A stretch of 41,377 nucleotides of DNA from JADHLJ01 sp038118725 (GTDB lineage: Bacteria; Pseudomonadota; Alphaproteobacteria; Thalassobaculales; Thalassobaculaceae), in NCBI GenBank assembly GCA_038118725.1, contig JAYOIK010000046.1, positions 1 through 41,377 on the forward strand, written 5' to 3'. The notes beneath the pieces are model-generated. The model saw nothing but the letters and a program-made list of their open reading frames with translations. It was not told where the DNA came from and did not search any database. The translations under genes were made by a program, and so were the position numbers. Shown piece after piece: positions 37,752-41,377 of the stretch. Position 1 is the first letter of the stretch. Each line of letters begins with the position of its first letter.

Positions 37752-38549
37752 ATGTCCGATACCGTGTTGCTCGACATCAAGGACGGCGTTGCCACCGTCA
37801 CCCTGAATCAGCCCGATGTGCGCAACGCGCTCACCCCCGAGCTTCGGGTGGCGTTCCGCGAGATCATCGGCAGCCTTGAATTCAATGACGAGGCGCGCTG
37901 CGTGGTGATCACCGGGGCCGGCGATCACTTCATGGCCGGCGGCGATATCCGCAACATGGTCGAGCGGCTCAAGATGGAGGATGGCGATCGGCGCAAGATG
38001 ATCCTCGAGGGCATCCATATGTTGCACCTCCCGCTCTTCGCGATCCGCCGCATGGGCAAGCCCGTCGTTGCCAGCATCAAGGGCGCCGCGGCCGGCTTCG
38101 GCGTTGGCCTGGTGGCCGCTTGCGATCTCGCCATCGCCGCCGATGACAGCTTCTACACCCTCGCCTATTGCCATATCGGCGTCAGCCCCGATGGTGGCTC
38201 CTCGTATTTCGTCGGCCGTACCCTGGGCATGAAGCATCAGATGGAGCTTGCCCTGCTGGGTGACCGTTTCGGGGCCGAGCGGGCCAAGGAGCTGGGGCTG
38301 ATCAACTGGCATGTGCCGAAGGCCGATCTCGAGGCCGAGACCACCAAGCTCGCCACCCGCCTCGCCAACGGCCCGACCGTGGCCTATGCCAACGCCAAGG
38401 CCCTGTTCAACTCGGTCCATCACCTTTCGATGGAAAGCCAGCTCCAGATGGAGGCCGAGCGCATGGCCGACAGCATGCTGACCGAGGACCACGCCGAGGG
38501 CATCACCGCCTTCATGGAAAAGCGCAAGCCGGTGTTCAAGGGAAGGTGA
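37752..38549 (+). CDS. enoyl-CoA hydratase/isomerase family protein
   Basis: A 265-residue crotonase-fold protein from ATG 37752, with GAGGAAA 8 bases upstream. The oxyanion-hole strands are present: HFMAGGDIRNM and IKGAAAGFGVGL. The two glutamates of true enoyl-CoA hydratases are missing: the first position reads GFGVGL, and the second region reads YCHIGVSPDGGSSYFVG, with an Asp in PDGG as in isomerase-type members such as PaaG. So a delta-isomerase or other crotonase reaction is more likely than classical hydration (inference). It is divergent from the cyclase gene. Confidence 0.87.
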   Translation: MSDTVLLDIKDGVATVTLNQPDVRNALTPELRVAFREIIGSLEFNDEARCVVITGAGDHFMAGGDIRNMVERLKMEDGDRRKMILEGIHMLHLPLFAIRRMGKPVVASIKGAAAGFGVGLVAACDLAIAADDSFYTLAYCHIGVSPDGGSSYFVGRTLGMKHQMELALLGDRFGAERAKELGLINWHVPKADLEAETTKLATRLANGPTVAYANAKALFNSVHHLSMESQLQMEAERMADSMLTEDHAEGITAFMEKRKPVFKGR

Positions 38550-38592
38550 AGGGGGCCTGACGCGGATGGGTGTTGGCGGCCTCCAGCACCTT

Positions 38593-38729
38593 TCGTCATC
38601 CCGGACTTGATCCGGGATCCACGCCGCCGGCATGTCCATCGCCTCTCGGGCTGATCGCTTGCTCGATTGAAAGAACGCGCGGCGGATAGGGTCGCGGAAT
38701 GGGTCCCGCGTCAAGCGCGGGATGACGGG
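38593..38729. repeat. dispersed palindromic repeat element, two arms
   Basis: The arms at 38593-38622 and 38700-38728 are inverted copies (CGTCATCCC..GGGATCC and GGGTCCC..GGGATGACG). Each arm contains its own hairpin: CCCGGActtgaTCCGGG and CCCGCGtcaaGCGCGGG. About 75 bases lie between them. This matches a REP/RPE-like family common in alphaproteobacteria, whose read-through translations give the familiar 'VIPRLTRDP' type peptide. It fills most of the 326-base space between the crotonase and PAS genes. Confidence 0.88.
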
Positions 38730-38875
38730 TGATGTTGTTGGCACGACGGGGCGCACGCGCCGCTGTTTCCCTTGAACTTGATCGAAATACGCTTAACTGT
38801 GCCGAGATCGAGTCGCGTTTCCCGAGATCGGTGCAAAGGCACCGGATCGCGCGGTCGCTTGGGGTAGCCGAGACC

Positions 38876-39388
38876 ATGACGACGGCCACGAAGGTTCCCG
38901 GATATACCGATGGTCGCGAGATGCGCGAGACCCCGCTGGTCGACGCGCCGTTTCTGGAGGAACTGCTGGCGCTATGGAACGCACGGCGGGGCGAGAGGTC
39001 GCTGCCGGCGCGGCGCGATTTCGACGCGGTGGAACTCATGCGATTTGGCGGTCGTATCGCCTTGATCGATGTCGAGCATGAACCGAAACGCTATCGCTTT
39101 CGGTTGATCGGCTCGAGGATGACGGAGGTTCTCGGGCGCGACTCGACCGGGCGCTATGTCGATGAGCTCTACGATGACGATTTTTACCAAACGGCGGTCG
39201 GGCCGTATGAGCGGGTGCTGCGGGACCGCCGGCCGGTGACCTCGCACGGCAATATGAAACGCATGGGCAAGGAGTTCCTGCGCTTCCATTCCCTTGACTT
39301 GCCACTCTCCAGTGACGGCGAGCGGGTCGACATGATCATGAAAGGGACCGAGTTCGGGGCGTTGGAAGACCGCCCGATCAAGGCCTAA
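38876..39388 (+). CDS. PAS_5-type PAS domain protein
   Basis: From ATG 38876 it has 170 residues; the frame is open from 38729, but that part runs out of a repeat element. It is one PAS_5 domain: LEELLALWNARRGERSLPARRDFDAVELMRFGGRIALIDV, then YRFRLIGSRMTEVLGRDSTGRYVDELYDDDFY, RVLRDRRPVTSHGNM, and LPLSSDGERVDMIMKG. This is the typical alphaproteobacterial layout, with no output domain and no signal peptide. Its stop overlaps by four bases the stop of the convergent lipoprotein gene. Role unknown. Confidence 0.82.
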   Translation: MTTATKVPGYTDGREMRETPLVDAPFLEELLALWNARRGERSLPARRDFDAVELMRFGGRIALIDVEHEPKRYRFRLIGSRMTEVLGRDSTGRYVDELYDDDFYQTAVGPYERVLRDRRPVTSHGNMKRMGKEFLRFHSLDLPLSSDGERVDMIMKGTEFGALEDRPIKA

Positions 39389-40131
39389 AACCAAGACTCG
39401 CGAAAGCTTTGCCACCAGATCTCCGCCTCGCGGATCTGGTCTTGGACAAACGCGTGGGCCGGTGGGCCGGCGGGCAGGTTTTCGACGCTCCAAGGGTGCC
39501 CTTTCCACGCCAGGCCCGGTTGATCGGGATAGCCCAGGGCGACGGGGTTGATGGTGTGCTTCATCAAAATGAAGTTGCGGCGACCGGCATAGTAGACCCG
39601 GGCGATGCCGAAGTTGAACGGATGCAGGTTTCGAGAACGGCTCCAGTCGATAATATCCCGCCGGTTCTCCTCGAGGGCACCCTTGAAGGCGGCGCTCCAA
39701 ACCGAATGGGCGACGCCCCAACAAAGGCCTTCGCCGATGCCGCCCGCGTAACTTTCAACCTCGATATGGTGCCAGTTTGAACTTTGGCAGATTCTGCTGA
39801 TTTGCCACCCATGGGCGGCTGTATTCTCGCTTGTCCTGATGTTGAGGAGCTCGGTCACGTGCCGCCCGTTGTGCTGGGCGAAAATCGTGGAATGGACCTG
39901 ATCGTTGTTACTGGCCCGCCAATTGCGCCAGGAGATCAATTCCCAGTTACCCGGTGGAAGGGGGGCGGCGATCGCTCCGATTCTCAGCACGTTGGAGTAG
40001 ACACGGCCGATTTTGGCCTCATTCGCCGCCGAGGGGCGGAAGTCATGCTTTCTGGCCGGGGATGTGCCATCAAGGGTTTTACAGGACGACAGGGTGACGA
40101 GAACGAGCAACCCGAGGAAAAATCTTTTCAT
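39385..40131 (-). CDS. putative lipoprotein of unknown function
   Basis: A 248-residue protein with a lipoprotein signal: MKRFFLGLLVLVTLSSCK, lipobox LSSC with C17 as the lipidated residue, so it should be membrane-anchored in the periplasm. The mature part is Trp/His-rich (WELISWRNWRASNN, CQSSNWHHIEVE, EIWWQSFRESWF) with three further cysteines or Cys-like sites (ICQSSN, GLCWGV), which could form a disulfide. I do not recognise the family. It is convergent with the PAS gene; about 70 bases separate its start from the small gene upstream, which reads in the same direction. Confidence 0.78.
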   Translation of the reverse strand: MKRFFLGLLVLVTLSSCKTLDGTSPARKHDFRPSAANEAKIGRVYSNVLRIGAIAAPLPPGNWELISWRNWRASNNDQVHSTIFAQHNGRHVTELLNIRTSENTAAHGWQISRICQSSNWHHIEVESYAGGIGEGLCWGVAHSVWSAAFKGALEENRRDIIDWSRSRNLHPFNFGIARVYYAGRRNFILMKHTINPVALGYPDQPGLAWKGHPWSVENLPAGPPAHAFVQDQIREAEIWWQSFRESWF

Positions 40132-40200
40132 GGACCCGACCCCGCGATCGCGCGTTCTTCCGAGAAGGTGGATGACGAGAATAACCTTCTAACCGCGATC

Positions 40201-40452
40201 CTACCCATCTTCAATCGGCTCGACCCTGATCGCCCATTTCACGCCGTAATAGTCCCGCGCCAGCGCCTCGGCGCGGCTGCGGATCTGGGCCTCGGTGCGG
40301 GGCACGAGGCGGGTCGAGGCGCGGCCGATAGGGGCATGGGAGCTGACCGCGATGATCGCCGAGCGGGTTTCCGGACCGGCGGATATCTTGAAGCGCCGCA
40401 GTGTTGGCTCCGGAATTGATGGCGGCGGCAGGGGGGCTTGGGTGTCGATCAC
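40201..40452 (-). CDS. small conserved-looking hypothetical protein
   Basis: 83 residues from a GTG, starting 14 bases after the gph stop, so probably read from the same transcript. A Pro-rich N terminus (APLPPPSIPEPTLRRFKI) is followed by ETRSAIIAVSSHAPIGRASTR and a helical, charged C terminus (EAQIRSRAEALARDYYGVKWAIRVEP). No motif or family recognised, no signal peptide. Codon use favours this frame. It overlaps no other gene. Confidence 0.6.
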   Translation of the reverse strand: MIDTQAPLPPPSIPEPTLRRFKISAGPETRSAIIAVSSHAPIGRASTRLVPRTEAQIRSRAEALARDYYGVKWAIRVEPIEDG

Positions 40453-40466
40453 CGCAGGGTTCCGCT

Positions 40467-41126
40467 TTACAGGTCCAGCGCCAGGATATCGGTGAATGCC
40501 TCCAAGCGGAATGTCGCCGGCAGACTCTCCAGCGGCGCGCGGGCATAGCCATAGGGGACCAGCGCGAAACGGACCCCGGCGGCCCGGGCGGTTTCCGCGT
40601 CGTGTTCGTTATCGCCGGTCATCATCGCGGCGTCCGGCGCGACCGACATCTCGCCGAGCACGCCGAGCAGATGGCCCGGATCGGGCTTGCGGGTCGGGTA
40701 TCGGTCACCGGCGCCGACCACCTCGAAGAGCTCGGCGAGTCCCAGATCCCCGAGCAGATTGTCACTGGCGCGCTGGGGCTTGTTGGTGCAGACGGCCAGC
40801 CGGTGGCCACGGTCCCGCAACGCGCTCAAGGTATCGGCCACGCCGGGAAACGGGCGGGTCAAGGTCGAGGCGTTGTCCTGATAGTCGTTCAGAAAATCGG
40901 TGGTGATCTCCTCCAGCCCCGCGGTGTCCAAGGCCGGACCGGATGCCGCCACCGCGCGCTCCACGAATTTGGGGACCCCGTCGCCGATGAAGCTTCGGGT
41001 CTGAGTCAGGGTGATTTCGCTCCGTCCCGCGCGGGCCAGGGTCCGGTTCGCGGCGGCGTGCATGTCCGGCGCGCTATCGACGAGGGTGCCGTCGAGATCG
41101 AAGACGAGGGTGGTTGGGGCGGTCAT
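40467..41126 (-). CDS. gph: phosphoglycolate phosphatase
   Basis: A 219-residue HAD-superfamily phosphatase (subfamily IA) that removes phosphate from 2-phosphoglycolate, made during DNA repair and oxygenase reactions. Motif I is VFDLDGTLVDS with nucleophile D10 and acid/base D12; motif II is VCTNKPQ; motif III/IV includes KPDPGHLLGVL and TGDNEHDAETARAAG. The helical cap follows motif I (SAPDMHAAANRTL). HAD IA members are easily confused; length, start and the gene pairing favour Gph. Confidence 0.88.
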   Translation of the reverse strand: MTAPTTLVFDLDGTLVDSAPDMHAAANRTLARAGRSEITLTQTRSFIGDGVPKFVERAVAASGPALDTAGLEEITTDFLNDYQDNASTLTRPFPGVADTLSALRDRGHRLAVCTNKPQRASDNLLGDLGLAELFEVVGAGDRYPTRKPDPGHLLGVLGEMSVAPDAAMMTGDNEHDAETARAAGVRFALVPYGYARAPLESLPATFRLEAFTDILALDL

Positions 41127-41247
41127 GAGGAGCCTCGGCGATTGGGAGGAGCACTCTGCCAGATCCCGGCGCGGGCGTCATCCGGGCTGTTGGCCGAAGA
41201 GCCCAGGTGGTGGCCGGTTTTCGGGGCCGCGCCCATCGCGGCATAAG

Positions 41248-41356
41248 CCCTGGCCTCCGCCAGGGCGACGGGGGAGGCGGTTGGCCGAAACAATCCAGCG
41301 CGGGTTCGCCCGATCTGCCGACGCTTGTCACCTTCATCATCGTCGCCCTGGCGACG
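41248..41356. repeat. palindromic repeats at window end
   Basis: CCCTGGC ctcc GCCAGGG (41248-41265) is a perfect 7-bp hairpin, and CGTCGCC ct GGCGACG (41341-41356) is a second palindrome. Each carries the 12-mer GTCGCCCTGGCG or its complement, also found in the element at 8311-8435. Between gph and the window end I see no credible gene. Confidence 0.6.
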
Positions 41357-41377
41357 GGGCGGGAGGGCGCTTCCCGT

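Noticed and set aside
37452..38756. Minus-strand frame of 434 codons over the crotonase gene
   Set aside because: Its first part is the translation of the palindromic repeat (VIPRLTRDP, PDQVRDDE), the rest is antisense to a real gene.

Overview
The window is a stretch of GC-rich chromosome from an alphaproteobacterium, most likely of the Rhodospirillales type. The evidence is gene content and order: a DUF1178-ubiG-lysC-ptsP run, a prfA-prmC-DUF4167-clpB run, a secA / ppiC-argJ-mutT block, two PAS_5-type PAS proteins, and lineage-typical palindromic repeats. Most genes are core housekeeping genes. I see no transposase, integrase, phage gene, rRNA or CRISPR array. One assembly gap of 100 N lies at 21250-21349.

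Layout. Positions 1-664 hold a relatively AT-rich hypothetical gene just downstream of a tRNA-Gln. Positions 891-5663 (+) carry a Ppx/GppA phosphatase, the 23S rRNA methyltransferase rlmE, guaB and an RsmB-like rRNA methyltransferase. A GNAT acetyltransferase follows. Positions 6462-8291 (+) form a thiamine-salvage transcription unit: promoter, TPP riboswitch, periplasmic pyrimidine-binding protein and a TenA that contains no cysteine. Positions 8450-10074 (-) hold a cysteine-dioxygenase-like cupin and an unknown helical protein, preceded by a very AT-rich island (10130-10445). Positions 10560-23957 are mainly minus strand: ptsP, a rodZ-like gene containing the gap, ispG, hemA, prfA, prmC, a DUF4167 gene and clpB, with a MOSC protein inserted on the plus strand. 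The order lysC, ptsP, rodZ, ispG, hemA, prfA, prmC links amino-acid, nitrogen-PTS, isoprenoid, tetrapyrrole and translation-termination functions, and several junctions overlap.

Positions 25371-29934 contain ubiG, a DUF1178 gene, one long ORF that fuses a class III omega-transaminase to a short-chain dehydrogenase, a small SAM methyltransferase and a PAS protein. Positions 29980-36809 carry secA (-), an unknown gene, a parvulin-type PpiC, argJ and a mutT-type Nudix hydrolase. The remainder holds a metal-dependent cyclase divergent from an enoyl-CoA hydratase-family protein, a second PAS protein convergent with a lipoprotein gene, and gph with a small downstream gene.

The most unusual items are the transaminase-SDR fusion (26686-28803), the cysteine-less TenA with a lone binding protein under a TPP riboswitch, the repeat-caused gap whose placeholder length puts rodZ out of frame, a glutamyl-tRNA reductase with a degenerate Gly-rich nucleotide loop, and the AT-rich island at 10.1-10.4 kb.
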